From: Blastococcus sp. TF02A-26 | GTDB taxonomy: Bacteria; Actinomycetota; Actinomycetes; Mycobacteriales; Geodermatophilaceae | Direction: 5' to 3' | Assembly (NCBI RefSeq): GCF_003319125.1 | Contig: NZ_QOHG01000013.1 | Span: 62,001 to 126,000, forward strand | DNA length: 64,000 nt | Part shown: piece after piece, positions 8,510 to 16,093 of the stretch | Position numbering within the stretch: position 1 is the first letter of the stretch | Layout of the letters: every line of letters begins with the position of its first letter | The notes under the pieces: generated by a model | The model's input: only the letters and a program-made list of their open reading frames with translations | Databases searched by the model: none | Told to the model about the DNA's origin: nothing | Position numbers and translations under genes: made by a program

Positions 8510-8589
8510 GACCCACCTGTACCCAGCCGGTCCGGAGGTGCCCACGGAACCGCCCGGTCCCGGCGTGGCGTCACACCGGGTGACCGGGC

Positions 8590-11500
8590 TCAGGCCGGTG
8601 CCCCCTGCTGGGCGGGGGTCTCCCCGCCCTCCAGGTCGCCCTCGGTGTCCAGGTAGGCCTGCTGGAGCTCGGCCAGCAGCGCCGGGTCCGGCGACGCCCA
8701 CATCCCGCGGTCGACCGCCTCCAGCAGCCGCTCGGCGATCCCGTGCAGCGCCCAGGGGTTGGACTGCTCGAAGAACTCCCGCTGCTCGGGGTCCAGCACG
8801 TACGTCTGGGTGAGCTTCTCGTACATCCAGTCGTCGACGACGCCGGTCGTGGCGTCGTAGCCGAACAGGTAGTCCACGGTCGCCGCCAGCTCGAACGCGC
8901 CCTTGTAGCCGTGCCGGCGCATGGCCGCGAGCCACTTCGGGTTGACCACGCGGGCGCGGAAGACGCGGGCGGTCTCCTCCCCCAGCGACCGGGTGCGCAC
9001 CGACTCCGGCCGGGTGGAGTCACCGATGTAGGCCCGCGGCGCCGACCCGGTCAGCGCGCGGACCGTGGCGACCATCCCGCCGTGGTACTGGAAGTAGTCG
9101 TCGGAGTCGGCGATGTCGTGCTCGCGGGTGTCCACGTTCTTCGCCGCCACCGCGATCCGCCGGTAGGCCGCCTCCATGTCCGGCCGCGCCTGCACGCCGT
9201 CCAGGTCGCGGCCGTAGGCGTAGCCGCCCCACACCGCGTAGACCTCGGCGAGGTCGGCGTCCCCGCGCCAGTTCCGGCTGTCGATCAGCGACAGCAGGCC
9301 GGCGCCGTAGGCGCCCGGCTTCGACCCGAACACCCGGGTGGTCGCCCGCCGGCGGTCCCCGTGCGTCGCCAGGTCGGCCTCGACGTGGGCCTTCACGTGG
9401 TTCTGCTCGTCGGACTCCTCGGACAGCCCCGCCACCAGCGTCACCGCGTCGTCCAGCATCGTCACGACGTGCGGGAAGGCGTCCCGGAAGAAGCCGCTGA
9501 TCCGCACCGTGACGTCGATCCGGGGCCGGCCCAGCTCGTCCAGCGGGATCGGCTCCAGGCCGGTGACCCGGCGGGAGGCGTCGTCCCAGACGGGGCGGAC
9601 GCCGAGCAGCGCGAGCACCTCCGCGACGTCGTCACCGGAGGTCCGCATGGCCGAGGTCCCCCACACCGACAGGCCCACCGACCGCGGGTACTCCCCCGTG
9701 TCGGCCAGGTACCGCGCGACCAGCGACTCGGCCATCGCCTGGCCGGTCTCCCACGCCAGGCGGGAGGGCACCGCCCGCGGGTCGACCGAGTAGAAGTTGC
9801 GCCCGGTCGGGAGCACGTTGACCAGCCCGCGCAGCGGCGAGCCCGAGGGCCCGGCCGGCACGTAGCCGCCGTCGAGGGCGTGCAGGGTGGCGTCGAGCTC
9901 GTCGGTGGTGCGGGCCAGCCGCGGCACGACCTCGTCGACGGCGAAGCGCAGCACCGCGGCCACCGCGTCGTCGTCCCGGCCGAGCACGTCGCGCACCACG
10001 GAGGAGACGGCGTCAGAGGTCCAGCCGGCCGACTCCATGCCCGTGACCAGCCCGGAGGCGAGCTCCTCGACCGCGTCGGTGGCGCGCAGGCCGGCGGAGC
10101 CGTCCTCGGTGAGGCCGAGCGCCTCGCGCAGGCCCGGCAGCGCGACGGAGCCGCCCCAGATCTGCCGGGCGCGCAGCATCGCCAGCACCAGCCCGACCCG
10201 GTCGTCCCCGACCGGCGGCGAGCCGAGCACGTGCAGCCCGTCGCGGATCTGGGAGTCCTTGATCTCGCAGAGCCACCCGTCGACGTGCAGGATCATCTCG
10301 TCGAAGTGCTCGTCGGCCGGGCGCTCGTTCAGCCCCAGGTCCGAGTCGAGCTTGGCCGCCTGCAGCAGCGTCCAGATCTGCGCCCGGACGGCGGGGAGCT
10401 TCGCCGGGTCCATCGCCGCGACGTTGGCGTGCTCGTCGAGCAGCTGCTCCAGCCGCGCGATGTCGCCGTAGGAGTCGGCCCGGGCCATCGGCGGCACCAT
10501 GTGGTCGACCAGCGTGGCGTGCGCGCGGCGCTTGGCCTGCGAGCCCTCGCCCGGGTCGTTGACCAGGAACGGGTAGATCAGCGGCAGGTCGCCGATCGCG
10601 GCGTCGGGCGCGCAGGAGGCCGACAGTCCGACGGTCTTGCCCGGCAGCCACTCCATGTTGCCGTGCTTGCCGACGTGCACCAGCGCGTGCGCGCCGAACA
10701 CCGAGCGCAGCCACCAGTACGCCGCCAGGTAGTGGTGCGAGGGCGGCAGGTCGGGGTCGTGGTAGATCGCGATGGGGTTCTCACCGAAGCCGCGCGGCGG
10801 CTGGACCATCACGACGACGTTGCCGGCCCGGAGGGCTGCGAAGACGATGGCCGGGCCATCGGGTCCGGAGTCGTCCACGAACAGCGAGCCCGGCGGCTGC
10901 CCCCAGTGCTCGACCATCGCGTCGCGCAGGTCGTCGGGCAGCGTCTCGAAGAAGGCGCGGTACTCCGCGGCGGCGATCCGCACCGGCTGGCCGGACAGCT
11001 GCTCCGACGTCAGCCAGTCGGCGTCCTGCCCGCCGGCGGCGATGAGCGCGTGCACGAGCGCGTCGCCGTCGAGGTCCGCCACACCCGGCAGCGCGCCCGG
11101 GCCGGAGAACGGGCCGATGTCGTAGCCCGCGCCGGACATCGCCGCGAGCAGCCGCACCACCGACGCCGGGGTGTCCAGGCCGACGGCGTTGCCGATCCGC
11201 GAGTGCTTGGTCGGGTAGGCGCTCAGCATCACGACGATGCGCCGCTCGGCCGGCGGCGTGTGCCGCAGCCGCGCGTGGGCGACCGCGGTGCCGGCGACCC
11301 GCGCCGCCCGCTCGGGGTCGGCGACGTAGCTGGTCAGGCCGTCGGCGTCGGTCTCCTTGAACGAGAACGGCACGCTGATCAGCCGGCCGTCGAACTCGGG
11401 GATCGCGACCTGGTTGCCCACGTCGAGCGGGGAGAGCCCGTCGTCGTCGGCCAGCCAGTCCGCGCGCGAGCGGGTCAGGCAGAGACCCTGGATCACCGGG

Positions 11501-12219
11501 ACGTCGAGCGAGGCCAGCTGGCCGACGTCCCAGGCGCCGTCGTCCCCACCGGCCTGCGCGGTGGCCGGGCGGGCGCCGCCGGCGGCCAGCACGGTCACGA
11601 CCATCGCGTCGGCGCCGCGCAGCGTCTCCAGCAGGCCCTCGTCGATCGACCGGAGGCTGGAGGTGAAGACCGGCAGCGCCGAGCCGCCGGCCGCCTCGAT
11701 CGCGGTGCACAGGTCCTCGACGAAGCCGGTGTTCCCGGAGAGGTGGTGCGCGCGGTAGTAGAGGACGGCGATGCGGGGCCCCTCACCGGTGGACTCCCGC
11801 TCCAGCAGCCCCCAGTCCGGCGCGACCGACGGCGGCTCGAAGCCCTCACCGGTCAGCAGGACCGTGTCCGACAGGAACCGGTGCAGCTGCACGAGGTTGT
11901 CCGGGCCGCCCTGCGCGAGGTAGCCGTGCGCCTCGGTGGCCACGCCCATCGGGACGGTGGAGAGCTCCATCAGCTCCGCGTCGGGCACCTGCTCGCCACC
12001 GAGGACGACGACCGGCGCCGGCCCGGCGAGCAGCGGCGCGAGCATCTCCTCGTACTGCCGGCGGACGCCGAGGATCCGGACGACGACGAGCTCGGCGCCC
12101 TCGACCAGCGCGGCCACGCCGTCGTCGCCGAGGCGGACCGGGTTGCCCAGCCGCCACGCGGCGCCGCTGGCCCGGGCCGACAGCAGGTCGGTGTCGCTGG
12201 TGGAGAGCAGGACGAACAC
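8590..12219 (-). CDS. cobN: Cobaltochelatase large subunit CobN
   Basis: A 1209-aa subunit that inserts cobalt into hydrogenobyrinic acid a,c-diamide, with ATPase partner subunits. Family motifs include YYRAHHLSGNT near residue 155, HVGKHGNMEWLPGK in the middle (metal/porphyrinoid region) and GMVATVRALTG plus VVDDWMYEKL toward the C-terminus. Length matches CobN/ChlH-type proteins. The GTG at 12219 is chosen because GAGGAAG sits 6 nt upstream and family similarity begins there (VFVLLSTSDTD). A B12 riboswitch lies in its leader. No separate CobS/CobT chelatase subunits are present. The ChlID-like gene at 60-62 kb is the likely ATPase partner. Confidence 0.95.
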   Translation of the reverse strand: MFVLLSTSDTDLLSARASGAAWRLGNPVRLGDDGVAALVEGAELVVVRILGVRRQYEEMLAPLLAGPAPVVVLGGEQVPDAELMELSTVPMGVATEAHGYLAQGGPDNLVQLHRFLSDTVLLTGEGFEPPSVAPDWGLLERESTGEGPRIAVLYYRAHHLSGNTGFVEDLCTAIEAAGGSALPVFTSSLRSIDEGLLETLRGADAMVVTVLAAGGARPATAQAGGDDGAWDVGQLASLDVPVIQGLCLTRSRADWLADDDGLSPLDVGNQVAIPEFDGRLISVPFSFKETDADGLTSYVADPERAARVAGTAVAHARLRHTPPAERRIVVMLSAYPTKHSRIGNAVGLDTPASVVRLLAAMSGAGYDIGPFSGPGALPGVADLDGDALVHALIAAGGQDADWLTSEQLSGQPVRIAAAEYRAFFETLPDDLRDAMVEHWGQPPGSLFVDDSGPDGPAIVFAALRAGNVVVMVQPPRGFGENPIAIYHDPDLPPSHHYLAAYWWLRSVFGAHALVHVGKHGNMEWLPGKTVGLSASCAPDAAIGDLPLIYPFLVNDPGEGSQAKRRAHATLVDHMVPPMARADSYGDIARLEQLLDEHANVAAMDPAKLPAVRAQIWTLLQAAKLDSDLGLNERPADEHFDEMILHVDGWLCEIKDSQIRDGLHVLGSPPVGDDRVGLVLAMLRARQIWGGSVALPGLREALGLTEDGSAGLRATDAVEELASGLVTGMESAGWTSDAVSSVVRDVLGRDDDAVAAVLRFAVDEVVPRLARTTDELDATLHALDGGYVPAGPSGSPLRGLVNVLPTGRNFYSVDPRAVPSRLAWETGQAMAESLVARYLADTGEYPRSVGLSVWGTSAMRTSGDDVAEVLALLGVRPVWDDASRRVTGLEPIPLDELGRPRIDVTVRISGFFRDAFPHVVTMLDDAVTLVAGLSEESDEQNHVKAHVEADLATHGDRRRATTRVFGSKPGAYGAGLLSLIDSRNWRGDADLAEVYAVWGGYAYGRDLDGVQARPDMEAAYRRIAVAAKNVDTREHDIADSDDYFQYHGGMVATVRALTGSAPRAYIGDSTRPESVRTRSLGEETARVFRARVVNPKWLAAMRRHGYKGAFELAATVDYLFGYDATTGVVDDWMYEKLTQTYVLDPEQREFFEQSNPWALHGIAERLLEAVDRGMWASPDPALLAELQQAYLDTEGDLEGGETPAQQGAPA

Positions 12220-12256
12220 GCGCGCTTCCTCACTCGGGGTCCGCGCCCCGGGTCGT

Positions 12257-12372
12257 CGGTACGGCAGCACCGAGTGTCTGGCTGCGCCCCGGTCGGGGCT
12301 CACAGTGGCGGGACCGCGCCGGGTTCTCACCGGCTTCCTCGGGTGCACTGCCGCGGTGCGGCGACGGTACCC
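12257..12372 (-). promoter_or_regulatory. Cobalamin (AdoCbl) riboswitch upstream of cobN
   Basis: Read on the reverse strand, the segment contains the B12-element core: GAGGAAGCCGGTGAGAA, then GCGGTCCCGCCACTGTGA, then the B12-box-like AGCCAGACACTC. GCACCG (12359-12354) can pair with CGGTGC (12272-12267) as the closing stem, and GGTAC/GTACC can extend it outward. A short GCCCCG/CGGGGC hairpin replaces the larger variable arm. About 40 nt separate the aptamer from the cobN GTG, room for a ribosome-site-sequestering hairpin (CCGGGG...CCCCGAG). Expected to repress cobN when cobalamin is abundant. Confidence 0.9.
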
Positions 12373-12412
12373 GGCGGGCGTGCCGTTCCTGGTCGGCGGA
12401 CACAGGCTGCCA

Positions 12413-12433
12413 GTCGCCGACCCGGTCGGCGAC
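12413..12433 (-). terminator. Hairpin after the ABC transporter remnant
   Basis: Perfect 10-bp arms GTCGCCGACC / GGTCGGCGAC with a single C between them (possibly a 3-nt loop in practice). It lies just beyond the stop of the pseudogene and before the riboswitch, so it may be the surviving terminator of the lost transporter gene or may insulate the cobN leader. Confidence 0.45.
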
Positions 12434-12445
12434 CGGCTCCAGGGG

Positions 12446-12660
12446 CTACTGCCAGATCCGAGCCTGGGTGACCGCGTCGAGGCTCGCGGTGATCTCGTCG
12501 GCGACCAGGTAGCGGGGCCGGGCGAGCAGCGCGCGGGCCGGGTCCACCCGCTGCAGCTCGCCGGCGCTGATCTCGTGCGGACGGCGGTCCGGCCAGGCCG
12601 GCGCGACGAGCCGGGGGTCCAGGGGGGCGATCCAGACCCCTGGTCCGGCGTCCGGACCGC
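12446..12660 (-). pseudogene. Fragment of a peptide/nickel-type ABC transporter ATPase (DppF/NikE-like)
   Basis: The reverse strand encodes about 70 residues that match the C-terminal half of an ABC ATPase. They include HEISAGELQRV (degraded LSGGQ signature), PARALLARPRYLVADE (Walker B) and DEITASLDAVTQARIWQ (D-loop, family-typical ending), then a TAG at 12446-12448. Walker A, the Q-loop and the C-terminal oligopeptide-binding extension are missing, and the upstream edge runs into the iron-box promoter of the siderophore operon. Signature Leu and Gly and the Walker B-adjacent Pro are substituted. I read it as a decayed remnant. No start codon is supportable. Confidence 0.75.
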
Positions 12661-12680
12661 TGTGTAGTGTCCGGCCCGAG

Positions 12681-12699
12681 TTAGGTGAGGCTTACCTAG
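12681..12699. promoter_or_regulatory. IdeR/DtxR iron box controlling the des operon
   Basis: TTAGGTGAGGCTTACCTAG matches 16 of 19 positions of the IdeR/DtxR consensus as I recall it (an interrupted palindrome TTAGGT...ACCTAA). It lies 16 bp before the GTG of the first siderophore gene. TAGTGT at 12665-12670 could be the -10, placing the box over the transcription start. AAGGGG after the box can serve as ribosome site. Iron-bound IdeR would repress siderophore synthesis here. Confidence 0.85.
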
Positions 12700-12714
12700 A
12701 TAAGGGGTACCTGA

Positions 12715-14214
12715 GTGTCGGAGCAGCCACCCACGACGCACCTGTTCTCGGGCGCGACGGTCGACCACTACGCCGCCGTCGTGACCTCGACGCTGGGGGC
12801 CCTCGCCGACCGCGTCCGGGTGGTCCGCCGGCCCCGCTCGGGGGCTCCGCAGCAGGACCTCGAGGAGCTCGTCGCGAGCGTCGACCTCGACGCGCCGCTG
12901 GGTGACACCTTCTCCGCGGTCAAGGAGACCTCCCGCCTCTACCTCGAGCACGCGGTGTGGTTCCACGAGCCCGGCTACGTGGCCCACCTGAACTGCCCGG
13001 TCGCCATCCCCGCGCTGGCCGCCGACCTGCTCGCCTCCGCGGTCAACACCTCGGTCGACACCTACGACCAGTCGACGACCGCCACGCTCATGGAGCGCCG
13101 GCTGATCGCCTGGACCGCCGGGCGGGCGGGCCTGGGCCCCGGCGCGGACGGCGTCTTCACCAGCGGCGGCACCCAGTCGAACCTGCAGGCCCTGCTCCTC
13201 GCCCGGGACGAGACCCTCGCCCGCCTGCCCGGCGGCGCCCTGCCCGAGGGCGCGCGGTTGCGCATCCTCGCCAGCGGCCAGGCCCACTTCAGCGTCACCA
13301 AGTCCGCCCGCCTGCTCGGGCTCGGCGCCGACGCGGTCGTCGCGGTCCCCACCGACGCCGGCGACCGGATGGACCCGGCGGCCCTGCGCACGACCGCCGC
13401 GGCGGTGCGGGCGGCCGGCGACGTCGTCATGGCGGTGGTCGCCACCGCCGGCACCACCGACCTGGGCCGCATCGACCCACTTCCGGCGATCGCCGACGTC
13501 TGCGCCGACCACGGCGCCTGGATGCACGTCGACGCCGCGTACGGCGGCGCGCTGCTGGTCTCCCGCCGCCGCCGGCACCTGCTCGACGGCATCGAGCGCG
13601 CCGATTCGGTGACCGTCGACTTCCACAAGGGTTTCTTCCAGCCGGTGGCGTGCTCGGCGGTGCTGGTCCGCGACGGCGCGACGCTGCGGCACGTCACCCA
13701 CCACGCCGCCTACCTGAACCCGCGCGGTGAGCGGGCGCCGAACCAGGTCGACCGCAGCCTGCAGACCACCCGCCGGTTCGACGCCCTGAAGCTGTGGGTG
13801 ACCCTGCGGGCGATGGGCGCCGACGCCATCGGCGACTCCTTCGACGCCTGCCTGGACCTGGCCACGCAGGTGCACGCGGACCTGCTCGCCGACCCGCGGT
13901 TCGAGGTGCACAGCGCGCCGACGCTGAGCACGGTCCTCTTCCGCTACCGCCCGGTCGGCCCGGACGGCCGGCTCGACCCGGCCGCCGCCGACCGGCTGGT
14001 CGCCGCGATCCGCGAGCGGCTGTTCGAGGAGGGCGAGGCGATCGTCGCCCGCACCGTCGTCGACGGCCGCCCGTGGCTGAAGTTCACGCTGCTCAACCCG
14101 GCCAGCACCCTTGACGATGTCCGCACCGTCGTGGACCTCGTCCGGGAGGTCGGCGACGACCTGCTCGGCGTCCCCGCCGCGCCGGTCCGCGCCCGCGAGG
14201 AGGTGCTGGCGTGA
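12715..14214 (+). CDS. desA: PLP-dependent lysine decarboxylase, siderophore biosynthesis (DesA-like)
   Basis: A 499-aa group II PLP decarboxylase. The catalytic lysine is Lys305 in VDFHKGFFQ, and the cofactor Asp/Ala motif HVDAAYGG precedes it. First gene of the des-type operon, under the iron box. In desferrioxamine pathways this enzyme makes cadaverine from lysine. A diaminobutyrate or ornithine substrate cannot be excluded from sequence alone, but the downstream gene order (monooxygenase, acyltransferase, NIS synthetase) favours lysine. Its stop overlaps the GTG of the next gene. Confidence 0.85.
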   Translation: MSEQPPTTHLFSGATVDHYAAVVTSTLGALADRVRVVRRPRSGAPQQDLEELVASVDLDAPLGDTFSAVKETSRLYLEHAVWFHEPGYVAHLNCPVAIPALAADLLASAVNTSVDTYDQSTTATLMERRLIAWTAGRAGLGPGADGVFTSGGTQSNLQALLLARDETLARLPGGALPEGARLRILASGQAHFSVTKSARLLGLGADAVVAVPTDAGDRMDPAALRTTAAAVRAAGDVVMAVVATAGTTDLGRIDPLPAIADVCADHGAWMHVDAAYGGALLVSRRRRHLLDGIERADSVTVDFHKGFFQPVACSAVLVRDGATLRHVTHHAAYLNPRGERAPNQVDRSLQTTRRFDALKLWVTLRAMGADAIGDSFDACLDLATQVHADLLADPRFEVHSAPTLSTVLFRYRPVGPDGRLDPAAADRLVAAIRERLFEEGEAIVARTVVDGRPWLKFTLLNPASTLDDVRTVVDLVREVGDDLLGVPAAPVRAREEVLA

Positions 14215-15518
14215 CCGTGCACGACCTCATCGGCGTCGGCATCGGGCCGTTCAACCTCGGCCTCGCCGCGCTCAGCGCCCCGGTGCCGGAGATCGACGGG
14301 CTCTTCCTCGACGAGCACGAGGAGTTCTCCTGGCACCCCGGGATGCTCATCGAGGGAACCACGCTGCAGGTCCCGTTCCTCGCCGACCTGGTGACCATGG
14401 CCGACCCGACCTCGCCGTACTCCTACCTGGCCTACCTCAAGGCGACCGGCCGGCTCTACCCCTTCTACATCCGCGAGGACTTCCACCCGCTGCGGGCGGA
14501 GTACGACGCCTACTGCCGGTGGGTGGCCGAGCGCGTCCCCGGGCTGCGGTGGGGGCGCCGCGTCGAGCGGGTCGAGCACGACGGCGACGCGTACGTCGTG
14601 CACGCCCGGAACGTGCGCACCGGCGAGGTCGAGCTGCACCGCGGGCGGCGACTCGCCCTCGGGGTGGGGACGGCGCCGTGGCGGCCCGAGCCGCTGCGGG
14701 ACCTGCCGGGCCCGGCCTGGCACGCCGCGGAGTACCTCCAGCACAAGGAGGAGCTGCAGACGCTCGGGCACGTGACCGTCGTCGGCAGCGGGCAGAGCGC
14801 GGCGGAGGTCTACCTGGACCTGCTGACCGAGGCCGACCGGCTGGGCTACCGCGTCGACTGGGTGACCCGGTCGCCGCGGTTCTTCCCGATGGAGGTCACC
14901 AAGCTGACCCTGGAGATGACCTCCCCCGAGTACGCCCGCTACCACCACGGCCTGCCGATGGCCCGGCGCGACGCCCTGGCCCGCGAGCAGCGGCACCTCT
15001 ACAAGGGCATCAGCGCCGACCTCGTCGACGCCATCTACGACACGCTCTACCGCACCGGACGGCGCGGCGAGGTGCCGACGTCGCTGCTGACCGGCGTGGA
15101 CGTCGTCGGCGCCGAGTGGGACGTCGACCGCCGCGAGTACGCGCTGCGGCTGCACCACGCCGAGTCCGACCGCACCGGCACGAGGACGTCGCGCGGGCTG
15201 GTGCTGGCCACCGGCTACCGCGCCCGGGTACCGGAGTTCCTGGAGCCGGTCCGCGACCGCATCCGGTGGGACGCCCGCGGCCGCTACGACGTCGCCCTCG
15301 ACCACTCGGTCGACGGAACCGGCCGGGAGGTCTTCGTGCAGAACGCCGAGGAGCACACCCACAGCCTCATCGCGCCGGACCTCGGTATGGGCGCCTACCG
15401 CAACTCGGTGATCCTCAACGCGATCTGCGGCCGCGAGGTCTACGCCGTCGAGGAGCACATCGCCTACCAGGAGTTCGGCCTCGCCGAGAGCGAGATCCCG
15501 GTGGGGGCGGCCCGATGA
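14211..15518 (+). CDS. desB: Cadaverine/lysine N-hydroxylase (DesB-like)
   Basis: A 435-aa FAD- and NADPH-dependent N-hydroxylating monooxygenase of the lysine/ornithine N-monooxygenase family. The FAD loop GVGIGPFNLGLAAL is at residues 7-20, the conserved FLVTMADPTSPYSYLAYL-type substrate region follows, and the NADPH loop VVGSGQSAAEV is near residue 185. The C-terminal LATGYRARVPEF motif is typical. It would hydroxylate a primary amine of cadaverine to the hydroxylamine used for hydroxamate formation. Coupled to desA by GTGA and to desC by ATGA. Confidence 0.9.
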   Translation: MTVHDLIGVGIGPFNLGLAALSAPVPEIDGLFLDEHEEFSWHPGMLIEGTTLQVPFLADLVTMADPTSPYSYLAYLKATGRLYPFYIREDFHPLRAEYDAYCRWVAERVPGLRWGRRVERVEHDGDAYVVHARNVRTGEVELHRGRRLALGVGTAPWRPEPLRDLPGPAWHAAEYLQHKEELQTLGHVTVVGSGQSAAEVYLDLLTEADRLGYRVDWVTRSPRFFPMEVTKLTLEMTSPEYARYHHGLPMARRDALAREQRHLYKGISADLVDAIYDTLYRTGRRGEVPTSLLTGVDVVGAEWDVDRREYALRLHHAESDRTGTRTSRGLVLATGYRARVPEFLEPVRDRIRWDARGRYDVALDHSVDGTGREVFVQNAEEHTHSLIAPDLGMGAYRNSVILNAICGREVYAVEEHIAYQEFGLAESEIPVGAAR

Positions 15519-16093
15519 CCGCCGTCGTCCCCTGGACCGGCCGCACCCGGGTCGGGGCGGTCACGCTGGAGCCGCTGGACGTCGACCGCGACCTGGACCT
15601 GCTGCACGCGTGGGTCACCCACCCCCGCTCGGCGTACTGGCTCATGCAGGGCGCCTCGCCGGCCGGCGTGCGCGACGCCTACGCGGCGATCACCGCCGAT
15701 CCGCACCACGACGCGTGGCTCGGCCGGGTGGACGGCGTCCCGACGTTCCTCGCCGAGACCTACGACCCGCGCCTGCGCGAGCTCACCGGGAGATGGCCGG
15801 CCGAGGAGGGGGACGTCGGGATGCACGTGCTCGTCGCACCGCCCGCCGCCGATCCCGTCCCCGGGCTCACCTCCGCCGTCTTCGCGGCGGTCGTGCGGTT
15901 CTGCCTGGACCTGCCCGGGGTGCGCCGCGTCGTCGTGGAGCCCGACGCGCGCAACGCGGCGATCCGGGCGAAGAACCGGGCGGCCGGCTTCGTCGAGCAC
16001 GGCCCGCTGGACCTCGGGCACAAGACGGCGATGCTGAGCACCTGCACGCCCGAGGCCTTCGCGGCGAGCCAGCTCGCCGGGGTGCTGTCGTGA
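15515..16093 (+). CDS. desC: GNAT-family N-hydroxycadaverine acyltransferase (DesC-like)
   Basis: A 192-aa acyltransferase of the IucB/RhbD/DesC type. The family signature VRRVVVEPDARNAAIRAKNR, with the acetyl-CoA-binding turn, is in the C-terminal half. HAWVTHPRSAYWLMQG near the N-terminus is the substrate-side motif. It is expected to acylate N-hydroxycadaverine with succinyl-CoA or acetyl-CoA to give the hydroxamate monomers. The ATG overlaps the desB stop and the gene ends in the GTGA start of desD. Confidence 0.87.
   Translation: MTAVVPWTGRTRVGAVTLEPLDVDRDLDLLHAWVTHPRSAYWLMQGASPAGVRDAYAAITADPHHDAWLGRVDGVPTFLAETYDPRLRELTGRWPAEEGDVGMHVLVAPPAADPVPGLTSAVFAAVVRFCLDLPGVRRVVVEPDARNAAIRAKNRAAGFVEHGPLDLGHKTAMLSTCTPEAFAASQLAGVLS

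Noticed and set aside
8743-12471. 1242-aa open frame on the plus strand opposite cobN
   Set aside because: It is the antisense shadow of cobN. High GC content suppresses stops in the complementary frame. Composition is His/Arg/Gly-rich with no motifs, while the reverse strand shows a complete CobN.
12446-12660. Intact ABC transporter gene on the reverse strand
   Set aside because: No Walker A, no start codon and an altered signature motif; only the C-terminal part of the ATPase core remains.
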